64,000 nt of DNA from Aurantiochytrium sp. KH105 (lineage: Eukaryota > Sar > Bigyra > Thraustochytrida > Thraustochytriidae). Where the stretch lies: contig BGKB01000090.1 in assembly GCA_003116975.1 (NCBI GenBank), forward strand, positions 346,187 to 410,186, read 5' to 3'. Numbering within the stretch: the stretch's first letter is position 1; every line of letters begins with the position of its first letter. Positions 25,001-35,534 of the stretch are shown in pieces. A program made the position numbers and the translations under genes. The notes under the pieces are model-generated. The model worked only from the letters and a program-made list of their open reading frames with translations. It searched no databases and was not told where the DNA came from.

Positions 25001-26374
25001 AAAACCATACGATTGCCCCGCTTGGATAGAAGATCTTTGCGTTCCCGATTTGAGGAAGTAGCCTTGCAGATACGCTCGACGGCTTCCTGGTCAACACGGA
25101 CGCTAAGGGCACGCGAGGTGGCAGCTTCGTAGGCATCGAGCAAGAGCTCGCCGGGCGCGAGCTCGGAGGCGGTAATTGTAGCCATTGTTGCATCGAGCTT
25201 ACGTGCCGTACGGAGGAGGCGTTGTCGCTTGCGGCGAAGCCGAAGCTCGTAAGGGTGTGGGGGCGCACCAAAAACGCGCTGGCGTGGTCGCTCAAGCGCC
25301 AAGAGCTCGAGGAGTCGCCGGTACAGCTGCACATCGTCTCGCGGAGGGCGGCGCGGATCCCGCATCTCCACCGAGTTCGGTCCGAGCAGCTTGTTGATGT
25401 CCTTGACAGGAACCACAGCTGTATAGTTTGCACTGTCTCGCGGCACATAAGCTAAAAAGAAGAAAGCTTCTGTGATGGGATCCCGGTGGATCGATACAAC
25501 GAGACGGACGCGCGTGACAGCTTCCATGGCAGCCTTTTTCGCCTGTGGGGCAAGGTGCGTGGTCGGCGACTCGTATGCGGGGACCGTAATTGAGGCGCTG
25601 TAGACTTTGACATCTCGGAGCGTCACGGACATGAGACTGATGAGGGCGCGTTTCCAACCGTCGCTCTGCATGGCCAAATCTCCGTTGCACTGGGTCGGCC
25701 AATGATCCTGCCGAGGCTCGTAGCCGGATGGGAACTTTTGAATTCCGTCGCGGACGATGACAACCGAGGAGAAGACTGGACTCGATGATTTGGAAACAAC
25801 TTGCGGAGGCCCACCTTCTTCGTCGAGCAAGCGAGCGAAACCGGCGACAGACCGGACCCACCATAAGAGCGTACCGGCAATTGGGTAGCTTACGATGGCT
25901 TCGTGGGGCGCGCCGCCCTCCTTGGGAAAGCCATCGTGGGCAAAGTACTCGAAGATGGCGTTGACGTTGTCAACAGGAATATTGTGCACATCCACTGCTG
26001 CCATGCGTTCGAAGAGATCGCCTGTGCTTAGGTCGAGCAGAGGTAGAGCCTGTTCCCAGGAAACTGCCCCGACACGGTTTTCGGGACCGGAAAAGGTTTG
26101 GTGAGGCGTAAGCAGGATGATGACCGTTTCGAGGATCATGACGAGGGCCGGTGGTGGGTTTTTTGCCTTGGAAAGCTCGATCAGCTGGCGCTTACTGGAC
26201 GGCGAGGCAAAAAGGAACTCTGCCGAGCATCTGTCCTCCAAATACAGCTTCAGGCGCGTGTTCACAGTCTCTGGGTCGTTGTGCGAGGACGACGAAGAGG
26301 TAGTATTCACAAGCGCTGAGGCGTCTTTGCGGCGTAAAAGGCCATCAGCACTGTCGAGATCTCTACCTTTATCG

Positions 26375-26413
<39 letters not shown>

Positions 26414-29400
26414 TTATCATCATCATTATAGTCGTTGTGATCGTTGTAATCCTCATCGTTGTCGAGGAGTGAAGCCGATCCGAGTCGGGAGCTTGTGGAC
26501 AGCACGGCTCTGGCGACCGAGTCGACGCCTGTGTATCGCTCCTCCTCGGCGAGAATGGACGGTGGCCAATTCCTACTCTCAGCATTGCGAGCACCTTGAT
26601 TGAGCTCGCGGGGCCCGCGATTTCGATCGCAGCCCTTGACGAGAACAAACATAGGTCGCGGCTCGAGGGTTGACCGTGCAACGGCAAAGCGACGATTGAA
26701 AGCATTTCGTTGACGCGCGCCCATGCCAACTGTCACGTCGAGGATGATAGAGTGTCCTCCATCGAGAATTTCTTGGAGAATATCGACCTCAAACTTGTCG
26801 TGCGCGACGTGCACAAAGGTTCCCGGCAGCGTCCGTTTGAGCTGCTCGCAAATTTCGGCGCGTGCGCCGCAGGGAACATCATCCGCAATGGCGATGAGAA
26901 GAGGTCGCGGCCGCGTTATTCGGCAGCGAGTAATTTCTTCTGGGACGTAATTATCCGGATCAATAACGTCACTGTCGTAATCCGTATCTGCTGGCTCCCA
27001 TAATTCGAGCCCCTCCGGGTCCTCTGCGGCAATGACGGCCTTCCACTCGGACCACTCGTATGCGCCGGGCTCAATGAACTCGGGAACGATTTCCTGACAA
27101 ATGACAATGTCTTGAAGCCATTGAAGGAGGAACTGCGCGGCGCGCGAGCCGCGTTTAAGAAAAGCCATTCGCTTGACCGTAAGGTTTGGATCATGCATGT
27201 GACGACGCACGGCCGTAATACGATCTTCATGGAGGTAAAGACAACCCGCGCGAGCGGCAATGGCGAGAGCTCGTACCTTGTCGAGGAAGTAGGGCCGGCG
27301 AAGGCCGCGCTTGCAGGCTTTCCAGTTGATGAGACGCTCCACGTGGGGTTCTGACGCGCACGTCCCGCGTGCTGTGAGCAAAAGACAGCACTTGACAAGC
27401 GTCAGAGCCTCGGGCTCGATCTCGTCGGCTTTGGCTGCAGCCAACTCTAAAAGGTCGCTTTGGAAAAAGGAGTTTGTGAGCGCGATCGCTGCAAGGCCAT
27501 ATTCTTGAAGGCGACGCCTGTTGGCGGCACGTCTGCGTCCGCGTAGACCACGGTAGAGCTTTTCGATCTGGGTTGCGGCCTCTTGACGTCGCTTGGCGGT
27601 GCGGATCTCCCAGACCCGCTTGCGCGCTACGCAGCCACGCCAAAGGCTTTCAATGAGTACGCTTGCATCACGGCGCGTGCGCACGAGCTTGGCACGGAGG
27701 CGGCCCTGATGACCTCGCCAGACGGACTGCATCGAAAGGGCGCAGCGCGAGTGGAGAGCATGAACGCGGGCGAAGCGAAGTCGGCCGAGGCGGCCACGAA
27801 CGACACGCTCAATCTGTATTGCGGCGGCATCTTCGACGCGAACAAGAGGGCGCACTGGTGCCTCTTCTTCGAGGTTTAGATCGGCTTCGTCCACGGGTTC
27901 TCCGAATTCGTGCTCGGGAACTTCACCGTCGGGAATGTCGACGGCTGCCGCAAATGCGTCGCCTTGTCGCTGTTTTCGTTCGATCGTTTCCTTGCGCATG
28001 CGAAGTTGGTCTTGAAGCTGACGTTCATGGAACTGACGCTGGACGGCTTCTTTACGTTCGAGGAGTTTTGCACGATGCTCGAGATCAATGCGTCGACGCT
28101 CTACCTCGATCTCTGTTTTCGAGACAAAGGAAGCCTTGACGAGGGCATCGCGTTGGCGGCGGGCGAGATCCTGAGATTCATCGAGACCGCCAACATTTTG
28201 CACTTCATCCTGGGTTGTTTCTGCTTCGAGAGTGGCGAGGTCAGCCCGCGCACGTTCGAGGATTGTCTCCATGGCATGAAGGTCCTTTTCGAGAGATTCG
28301 TTCTCGGCTCTTGCACGCCGAATGTCGAGATCGAGTTGGGCGCCACGGCTACGACGTTTGGGAAGACTTTTGCGGCCCCGGGCGTGGTGCCTGTGCAACG
28401 GGCTCGTTTCGCCGCCTTGCTTGGCCTTCTCCATCATGTAGGTTCCATTTGGCCAGTGTCTACGGTCGCGAGCAGGGATCTCACTACCCTCGTCGTCTGC
28501 TGATGAGGCGTGCTGCTCGCGAACTTTGAGCGTATGACGCCCGTGAGTGTTTGCCTCGTCCTTTCCCAGTGCGGCCGGGACGACCTGGCCGATGGAATTT
28601 CGGGTGAAGACTCCATGCATTTCCTCTTCTTGCAAAATTATGCGTTCTGCCTCAAGAACGCGAATCATGTCGACCTTTTCGCGTGGTGCTGTGATCGCAA
28701 AGGTCGGGGACGGAGACATTCCATCAGCAGAAGCGAGGCCGTCTTGATTCTTGTCATGTCGCTGTTGCCGCTGCGGCGTGGAGGGAGCTGGCGCAAGTTG
28801 CATGTCTGGGTCATTCACGACCGGGGTCGAGTATGGGTTTTTCGCAGCAGACCTCGACCCGTCTGGGGCCCCGCGCGGTCTTTTGCGCGAAGAACTGGCC
28901 TTTTTCGTGGGTGAATTAGGTTTGCGCACGCGGCCAGGTACGAGCGGTTCGTTGGCGGCCGGACTTTCGTCCAATGTACGCGTCACCATGAAAGGGTTAC
29001 GTACCGCGGATGCGCCGAGCCAGGCGGTAATGGTGTTGCTTTTTTGGAGGAAGTCGAGATCGGAAGGTATGCGAAGGAGATAATTCGTTCCATTCCATAC
29101 AAACTGAGAGCCCGCGGGGGCACCGCGCTTCCACTTTGCAATATTGTCGATGACATCGACTGTGACACCTCGAAGGAGATCTGCCAGGTCGACGAATTCA
29201 TGCTGCTTTTCAGCAAGAGCCGCGCCAGAGAGACCACGTATGCGTTCAATGTAATTCTCGCGGAGCACGATACACTTGAGAACTTCGACCTCTCTTTGCG
29301 GGTCGCTTCCGCTCGGGCGCTGAAAGGTGACGCCTCCGCTTTGGGTTGACGTCGATCGTTGCACGAGGGCGTCCACCGCGTTTGCGTGGTTTTTCCCTTT

Positions 29401-29565
29401 TCTGTTTTTTGGACTTTTGGCGCCTGCACTTTCGGCGACGCGCGCGCGCTTGGCCTCGCGTTCGACGGCGACCAGTCGCTTCTGCACGTGCTTGCGTCTT
29501 GCCACCTGGCAGTGCGGGTCGCGGAGCGCATCGTACGCGCCGCCGTCCGAGGTCGCCGTCGGCAT
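22075..29565 (-). CDS. Giant IQ-motif protein with dynein-stalk-like segment and C-terminal repeats
   Basis: 2,496 residues from ATG 29565 (MPTATSDGGAYDALRD); 81 codons of Arg-rich open frame upstream lack ATG. A charged, coiled-coil-prone N-terminus (about 380-560) precedes four IQ motifs (about 575-700: AIQIERVVRGRLGRLRF, SMQSVWRGHQGRLRAKL, VLIESLWRGCVARKRV, ATQIEKLYRGLRGRRRA), likely calmodulin-binding. A Rossmann/kinase-like segment lies near 890-980 (LLIAIADDVPCGARAEICEQL). After a polyAsp run (about 1,055) comes a segment (about 1,120-1,245) like the dynein heavy chain stalk: NPPPALVMILETVIILL and YPIAGTLLWWVRSVAG. Residues from about 1,360 to the end carry seven repeated modules with a Y-x-P core. 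No membrane segment. I infer a cytoskeletal or axonemal protein. Confidence 0.8.
26377..26412. repeat. GTC/GAC triplet repeat encoding polyAsp in the IQ protein
   Basis: About eleven GTC units on the + strand give GAC (Asp) codons, inside a wider Asp/Asn-rich linker between the kinase-like and stalk-like segments. Confidence 0.85.
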
Positions 29566-30113
29566 CCTCTCTCCTCCTCCCTCCTTCCTGCGTCCTGCGC
29601 TGTCCGCGGCCCTGGCGCTTGAGGGCGCGCGCGCCTCGCCCCGCCGCCGCCGCCGCCGCCGAGGTCGCCTCGCGGCCCGGGCCTCGCTCTGCGCGCGCGA
29701 GGATCTCCGCGCACGAGGATCTGCGCGCGGCCTCTGCCCGCCTCGCCTCGCCTCGCCTCGCCTCGCCTCGCCGTGCTCTGCAGATCCGTTCGCGCCTCGT
29801 TCTCTCAACTCCGCTCCTCCGGGCTAACGACCTTGCGACGCGGCCTGCCTTACATTGTTACGACGAGGTGTCCATGGCATGGCGGGCGGGGTGTGCGCCC
29901 GCAGGGCAAGGCGCCGCGCCGAGGTCCAGCCTGCCCCCCCCCCCGGCCAACCGCCGCTCTCCTCGCCCTCCCTGCCTGCCTGCCTGCCTGCCTGCCTCCC
30001 TCGCGCCCTCTCTCGCCCTGCCGCTGCTCGGGCCCCGCGCGCCCGCCGCCCGCTCCCGCGGCGCGCCCGCGCACGGGCGGCCTCCGCCGCGGCCGGCCAC
30101 GCCCCGCGAGCGG
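29566..30113. other. GC-rich leader/intergenic region upstream of the IQ gene
   Basis: 548 bp, very GC-rich, with CCTCG pentamers near 29741-29772, a ten-base C run (29934-29943) and a TGCC tetramer tract (29971-29998). Long frames through it on both strands are compositional and show no domain. Confidence 0.6.
29971..29998. repeat. TGCC tetranucleotide repeat
   Basis: Seven CTGC/TGCC units between the IQ gene and the DASH-like gene. Confidence 0.85.
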
Positions 30114-30368
30114 CTACTCGCCGGAGGAGGGACCGGCGGCGGCAGCGGCGGCAGTGGCAGCAGGGGCGCCGCGGCCTGCTGGCGCGGCGGCGGCGGCGCC
30201 GAGCCAGCGGTGCCAGACCGCGCAGACGCGCAGGAGGTCGTCCTGGTACGCGACGACGCGGTCGCAGTTCTTCTGGAGACGCTCGACCTCGCCCTCGAGC
30301 GTCATGACGGCGGCTTGCAGGTCGCGGATGCCGTCCAGGACCTCGTTGCTCGCAGCGAGCTCGCTCAT
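30114..30368 (-). CDS. Short helical protein, DASH-complex Dad1/Dad2-like (tentative)
   Basis: 84 residues from ATG 30368 (MSELAASNEVLDGIRDL). Residues 8-58 are a heptad-like helix (LQAAVMTLEGEVERLQKNC, then VVAYQDDLLRVCAVWHRWL). A tryptophan at the helix end after a hydrophobic V-x-A-V-W pattern is typical of the small Dad subunits of the DASH/Dam1 ring that couples kinetochores to microtubules. The tail is Ala/Gly/Pro-rich (GAAAAAPAGRG...). The first codons sit in a good position relative to the divergent ankyrin/IQ/FHA gene. Alternatives are a BLOC-1-like, mitotic-spindle-organising or other short coiled-coil subunit. The coding call is reasonable; the family call is weak. Confidence 0.55.
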   Translation of the reverse strand: MSELAASNEVLDGIRDLQAAVMTLEGEVERLQKNCDRVVAYQDDLLRVCAVWHRWLGAAAAAPAGRGAPAATAAAAAAGPSSGE

Positions 30369-30837
30369 GGCGCCGGAAGGCAAGCAAGCCCCTTCCTTCT
30401 CTTGGCGCTTTCCTCGCCGCGCCTTCTTGCGGTGGGGAGACGGGGTAAAGTGAAGGGAGGCCTCGCTTCACGCCGCAGCGCAGGCGGTCTTGCAGCACCG
30501 CTTCGCGCTGTTGCTGCACGTGTCGAGGCTCGCCGTGGGCTCGTCCGTGCGATTGATTGATGAATTGACTGTGATTGAAGATTTAGGATCAGATCGCCTC
30601 TGGGGTGCATTGGCGGAGTTCCGCTCATAGAGAACGGCGTGTGCGATTATAGCACGACTCGAAGAGGGCGTGACAGCAAGGCTGGCTTGCTTGCTTGCTT
30701 GCTTGCTCGCTGGCTAAAGGGCACGATGACTTTGACGAATCGCAGGCACGCAGAAGCGCAGAAACGCAGAAACGCAGAAGCGCGAGCTCGAAAGGTAAAG
30801 GGAGTCGCAAAGGCTGCACGCCGTAGTCGATGGATGG
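30369..30837. promoter_or_regulatory. Divergent intergenic between DASH-like and ANK/IQ/FHA genes
   Basis: 469 bp. It includes a GCTT tetramer tract (30681-30715), repeated CGCAGAA units (30748-30782) and, at its 3' end, two out-of-frame ATGs just before the main start. Confidence 0.5.
30681..30715. repeat. CTTG tetranucleotide repeat
   Basis: About seven consecutive CTTG/GCTT units with terminal GCTCGCTGGCT variants, 120 bp upstream of ATG 30838. Confidence 0.85.
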
Positions 30838-30841
30838 ATGA
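30830..30841 (+). promoter_or_regulatory. Overlapping upstream ATGs at the ANK/IQ/FHA start
   Basis: ATGGATGGATGA contains three ATGs in three frames (30830, 30834, 30838). The first reads three codons and stops at TGA 30839-30841, overlapping the main ATG; the second stops after 12 codons. Confidence 0.7.
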
Positions 30842-33800
30842 AGACAGCGCTGTGGCGCGCGCTCCGAGGTGACACAGCGCAGTCGTCTTTGCGCGAGTCC
30901 TCCTCGTCTTTGTCCTCCTCCTCGTCTTCTTCATCTGCTTCGTGGACGGATGAGGACGATGATGGCAGCGAGGATGAGGATGCCAAGTCGATCCTTCCGC
31001 ATGATGCGCATCCACGAGCACGCCGAATGTTTGAGGCGATCCAGCGCCTCGACTTAGAAGGCGCGATCGATGTGATCGAGGAGGACGAACTGGATGTCTG
31101 CGCGCGGAATGGAGTAGCGCCTCCACGAGGCATGCGGAAAGTAGAGCAGCGTTCTGAGCTCATCAACTTTGAAGACGCATACGGAATGACACCTCTATTG
31201 CTAGCGTGCCGTATTGGCGCAGGGAGAGTCGTAATGGGTCTTCTCTTGCGCGGCGCTGACGCCAACAAAGAGAACAAATTAGGTGTGACGCCACTCATTG
31301 CATGCGCAAAGTACGGTAACGTTAACGCAGCCAATGCTCTTCTGAAAGAAGGCGTCGGCTACGACGTGGCCCAGGTATTGCGTGAAAACAAGCGGGGTGA
31401 GACTGCCTTTGACCACATTCTCGCAAGTGCGAAAAGCAAGCTTGAACCCGTATTCGATGCCGCAGCGGCGCTTGAAGAGGACGGAAACAAGACCTTGCTC
31501 AGTTTCAAGCGCATCAGGAAGGACCAAAGCATACGTAAAAGGCAAGTTGCGGTACTGGTCAGCAAGCTTGTGGGGGGAATTCGAAATGCGCACAACACGG
31601 GTACCGCGCGTTCGAAGCAGGTTCTCTCACGGGACGATGCGGCGAGGGTGATCCAGCGCCGGGTGCGCAAAATTCTGGCCAAGCGAAGGCTGCGCGAAGC
31701 AATGTGGCGCGTTGCTGCCCTCAAGAAGCGAGAGCGCATGATCGAAGCCTGCGCTGTCAAAATACAGCGGAGTTTCAGACAGAGACTTGCACGTCGCGCT
31801 GCGCACGAAGAAATAAAGCTCCATCGAGCTGCAGTGCAAATCCAAAAGATATTCCGCGGGCGTGTGGAGCGGCGCGCGCGTGCCTTGGTCCTTGCGGCAC
31901 AACGTGAGGGACAAGATATTGCTGCCATGTGGCAGCGCCACCGGGGATGGATGGCACGATACTATCTCTGCGCCGTCGATGTAGCATGGGAACACAAAGT
32001 CGAGCGCGCTGTGGGTGTTATTGCTCGAACCGTGCGAGCGTGGCTGGCAAAAAGGCGCGTGGCGGGTCTACGACGGCGTCGGGACGCTGCGATTGTTCTC
32101 CAACGGCACGGACGAGGACATCTCGAGCGAACACCTCGTCGGCAGAGGGAAAGACGCTTTCGTAAGCGGAGTCGGGACGCTAGGGAGGAGATTCGTGCAG
32201 CACTTGCGTCTGCCAAGGATATGTTGCCAATCCTGCAAAGCAAACGACAATTTGTCGCAGCGCGAAGCATCTGTTGCGCGCTCAAGCCCGCGGCTGTCGA
32301 GGCAGTTGCAAGAAGGACGCTCTGTCGCAAAGTTGCCGCGGCTGTGCGTCTGCAGGCTTTTTTCCGTGGTGTCCTGGGTCGACGTCGCGCATACATGCTT
32401 TTCGCACGGCATGAAGCGCGACTCGAGGCACTACGAGGATGCCTTGTTGTCAGCGGTTTGCATCCTGTCGCGGGGGCGAAGCAAAAGAAAGGTTTGTGCG
32501 GAAAGTGCTTGAAATGCGAGTGCGAGCGTTATAGAGAAGCAGATCTCGACTCGAGCATGTCTCGCGACATTTGCACCCATTGTGGGCATCATGAATCAAA
32601 TCATGAGCGTCTCGATCATGGAGGACCTCATGGTGCAGTGGAGAATCGACGCGAGTTGCAAGATGTTTTCCAGTTTCAAGTAGGGCCTGCTGGGCGCAAC
32701 GATGGGAGCATCTTTAAGCAGCGTAAACTGAAGCGAGAAGCAGAGCGTGAGTTACGCAAGGCGGTTCGGGCTCGCGTCGAGCGGCAGTGGGCCCGCGCTT
32801 CGGCGCAACGACGGGATCATTCTGTATATGCGGCTCAGCATCTGCTTGAACTTCAACAAAAGTCGAACTTGCGGGATGAAGATGCTCGAAAACACATCGA
32901 AGAAAAGGTTGATCACTCGCGATTAAGAGTGTCCCAGACTTTGCTTCCAGGTCTGGCTAAAGTGCAAAAGATGCAACGAAGTCTGCGCGACCAACTTGAA
33001 GAGCAAAGGTTGCGACTTGCGCAAATCGAGCACCTGGCGAGGCATTCCCCGCCGCCAAGACCTTTGCAGTCGTCAAAAGCTCGAGATGAGGTGCTTTTCG
33101 ATATTCATGGGATGGAGCACAGACGTAAGGAGAAAGCAAAACGTCTCAAGTCCATTCGAAGAGGCTGCGAAGTTACGAAAAAGAGTCTCCCCCCTTTGGC
33201 GCGCAAGACCAAGTCGAGTAAGCGAAGCGTGAACTCGATGCGTCCGGCGGCCGTGGCGTCGATTCAGAGAGGCGTCGTCTCTGACCCTTTTGCTGCAGAA
33301 TACGCTGTCGCGTCATCGAAGAAGAAGGAGAATGCGGTTACCTCGAAGCCCTCCGATGCTGTAGAGTGCGCTTGCCAGACAGATGGCGGGGTCGAAGTTC
33401 AAGTGTTTACGGCAATTGCACGGCTGGAAGCTCGAATTGTGCGGCGGCAATTGTCAGAGGTTGCGCATGCCAAAGCGTCTGACGCGCGTGCACAGGAAGA
33501 AGCGGCAGCGGGTGCTGAGCATTCCAAGTTGAACAGGGAAGGGGCGAGAGCACAGTGCGAGCTTGCGTCGATCTCGGGTCGAGTGTTTCCGCTTCGCTGT
33601 ACGCCCGTCATCGTTGGCCGCAGTTCGCCGAGCGACGTTCTTGTCGGTGCTGATGATGATGACGAGACCGAGAAGTCGCGCCCAAGATTGGTTTCGAAGC
33701 GACATTTGATCTTGCATCTTGACAGTCTCGGCGCAGAGCTCGTTGATTTGAGCACGAATGGCACCTACATTAATGGACATCGAGTGGATCGTTCCGAGCC

Positions 33801-33924
33801 GAGGAGGCTCGCGCACGGGGACGTCTTGGCGCTCGGGGCGCGAGACGGCCCAAGATTTACCTTTTACGTCAAGAACAGATCTACCAGCGCCACCGATGGT
33901 GTACGTACCTCCAAAAACTTGTAA
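30838..33924 (+). CDS. Ankyrin/IQ/FAM221-like zinc/FHA domain protein
   Basis: 1,028 residues. After a Ser/acidic N-terminus come ankyrin-type repeats (about 115-200: DAYGMTPLLLACRIGAGRVVMGLLLRG, then LGVTPLIACAKYGNVNAANALLK). From about 265 to 520 there are several IQ-like motifs (VIQRRVRKILAKRRLRE, VKIQRSFRQRLARRAA, VQIQKIFRGRVERRA, GVIARTVRAWLAKRRV, VRLQAFFRGVLGRRRA). Near 548-590 a Cys/His cluster reads CGKCLKCECERY...ICTHCGHHESNHER, resembling the FAM221 zinc-binding pattern. Coiled coil follows (about 620-760). The C-terminal FHA domain (about 915-1,010) has the phosphothreonine-binding signature GRSSPSDV, SKRHLIL and LSTNGTYINGHRV. Expected roles are calmodulin binding and phosphothreonine recognition; a ciliary or cytoskeletal scaffold is an inference. 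Confidence 0.85.
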   Translation: MKTALWRALRGDTAQSSLRESSSSLSSSSSSSSASWTDEDDDGSEDEDAKSILPHDAHPRARRMFEAIQRLDLEGAIDVIEEDELDVCARNGVAPPRGMRKVEQRSELINFEDAYGMTPLLLACRIGAGRVVMGLLLRGADANKENKLGVTPLIACAKYGNVNAANALLKEGVGYDVAQVLRENKRGETAFDHILASAKSKLEPVFDAAAALEEDGNKTLLSFKRIRKDQSIRKRQVAVLVSKLVGGIRNAHNTGTARSKQVLSRDDAARVIQRRVRKILAKRRLREAMWRVAALKKRERMIEACAVKIQRSFRQRLARRAAHEEIKLHRAAVQIQKIFRGRVERRARALVLAAQREGQDIAAMWQRHRGWMARYYLCAVDVAWEHKVERAVGVIARTVRAWLAKRRVAGLRRRRDAAIVLQRHGRGHLERTPRRQRERRFRKRSRDAREEIRAALASAKDMLPILQSKRQFVAARSICCALKPAAVEAVARRTLCRKVAAAVRLQAFFRGVLGRRRAYMLFARHEARLEALRGCLVVSGLHPVAGAKQKKGLCGKCLKCECERYREADLDSSMSRDICTHCGHHESNHERLDHGGPHGAVENRRELQDVFQFQVGPAGRNDGSIFKQRKLKREAERELRKAVRARVERQWARASAQRRDHSVYAAQHLLELQQKSNLRDEDARKHIEEKVDHSRLRVSQTLLPGLAKVQKMQRSLRDQLEEQRLRLAQIEHLARHSPPPRPLQSSKARDEVLFDIHGMEHRRKEKAKRLKSIRRGCEVTKKSLPPLARKTKSSKRSVNSMRPAAVASIQRGVVSDPFAAEYAVASSKKKENAVTSKPSDAVECACQTDGGVEVQVFTAIARLEARIVRRQLSEVAHAKASDARAQEEAAAGAEHSKLNREGARAQCELASISGRVFPLRCTPVIVGRSSPSDVLVGADDDDETEKSRPRLVSKRHLILHLDSLGAELVDLSTNGTYINGHRVDRSEPRRLAHGDVLALGARDGPRFTFYVKNRSTSATDGVRTSKNL

Positions 33925-34481
33925 GATAGGCGAGGAGGCAACCCACTGCCACTGCAAGCAAAGAACCAAGGAAGCAAAAAAGTGAAAGCAAGCAAAAAGG
34001 AAATCTCGGCGGCTTCGTGCGGCTTGCAGCTGCAGCTGCAGCTGCACGTGCCGCGGCCCTGACGCTGGTTTCAAACAGAGAGCCGGCCGATCAAGTAACA
34101 AGAGCCTTTTTTACGAAAGCTTTTACGTTTACTGGGCGAAGCAGCTGCAGATTGATTTGCACAGGAAACTTTTCTTGCTGCGATCGGTCGACGAGAGGTT
34201 TGTGCTGCGACACATAGGCCTTTACCGCGGCCGTGTGCGCGCACAAGACACTCACTCCGCCTGTACAGCCACCTCGCCCGCCGCTGCAGCTGCTGGCGAC
34301 TGCGATGAGCGCAAACGCTTTTCCCGTCTTTCATTCACTCATTCATTCCTTCATTGCCGATGAGATGAATCTTGAGTGCCCAAGCCGGATAAAGACAACA
34401 GCTCCTGGTAATAACAACGAGTTCAAGTTCCTTCCGGGGACGGAGGCACGGGCTCGGCCGCGGACGCCCTGGCCCGCCGCG

Positions 34482-34524
<43 letters not shown>
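34482..34524. repeat. CTG triplet repeat (intergenic)
   Basis: About thirteen TGC/CTG units; read on the - strand they give polyGln in a short frame with no other support. Confidence 0.9.
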
Positions 34525-35534
34525 AGGCTGCCCGCAGCCCGCCCTGAGGTTGGCGGGGTCCTCTGCTCTGCGCCGCGGCGACGTGGATTCTGGCAGCGCC
34601 GGAACAGGCCAGCGAGGCCAGCAAAGCAGAGTAGAGCAGTCCTTCTAGTAGCCTGGCCTCGCTCGCTGCGCACACTGCCTTCCTTCCCCTCCCATCTCCT
34701 CCCTCTGCAGCTGCTGCTGCATTTTCTCCTTTCTCTCGGTCCGTAAAAGGGCGTGCAGCCTTGCACGCGCCCGCACCGCCGCCAAGAGGTGCAGCCTGCC
34801 TCAGCCTACGCACCTCCGGCAGCGACAGCCATTCCTGCCTGCCTCTGCCTGCAGTGGCCGCCATTTGCAGTGCAGCGCGCACTGGCAAGAGTCGTGGGAT
34901 GATCAGGGTCCAAGGCTGTGTTTGCCTGGTTGGCTTTACTCGCAGACGATGTTGTTTTCGTGGCAAGTGATCGCGATGACGTGCTTTTGCTTTTTCACTT
35001 ATTTTGCAAGTGCCAGTGGTGGGTGTGTGCTGCTGCACCTGGCTCTACCCGCATTGTGGAAAATTACGGCGTGCTCATGGAGGCTGGCGACACGACCCGC
35101 CTGGCCGTCGGCCGCTCGAAAAGCAAATGCAGCCTCCGTTGCGCGTGGCATGGCCTCCCTCGGCCCCGTGTGGATCCTTCGTCCAGCGTAGACAGACACT
35201 GGACGAAAGCGGGCTCTTGGTCGAAAGCACAACGAGCGCTGTTTTCTTTTTGGCTGTTTTCAATTCCAGCCAACTAACTATTCATTCACCACTGTCAAGT
35301 TGTTTTTTGCCCTTATGCCCTCCTGAAGGCTGCAGCTGTTGTGGCCGATGACGAGCACTTTCCCTGCCTAGCTGCCGAGATGTCGCTTTGGCACCGTGAC
35401 TGCCAGCCTATCCAGCGCAGCCTTGCGCCGCTACGGCCGGATCTGCACCACCACTGCACTGCACAGTCTCCGCATCGCAAGTATTTTTAGCCGTCAGTGG
35501 CGCGGGATTTTAGCAGCAGTAACCAGCGTCCTCT

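Noticed and set aside
29346-30560. 404-residue frame on the + strand
   Set aside because: Arg/Ala/Pro-rich, produced by GC skew and CCTCG/TGCC repeats, and antisense to the IQ and DASH-like genes.
34335-34766. PolyGln-containing small frame on the - strand
   Set aside because: The Gln run comes from an intergenic CTG repeat; the flanks have no conserved pattern.
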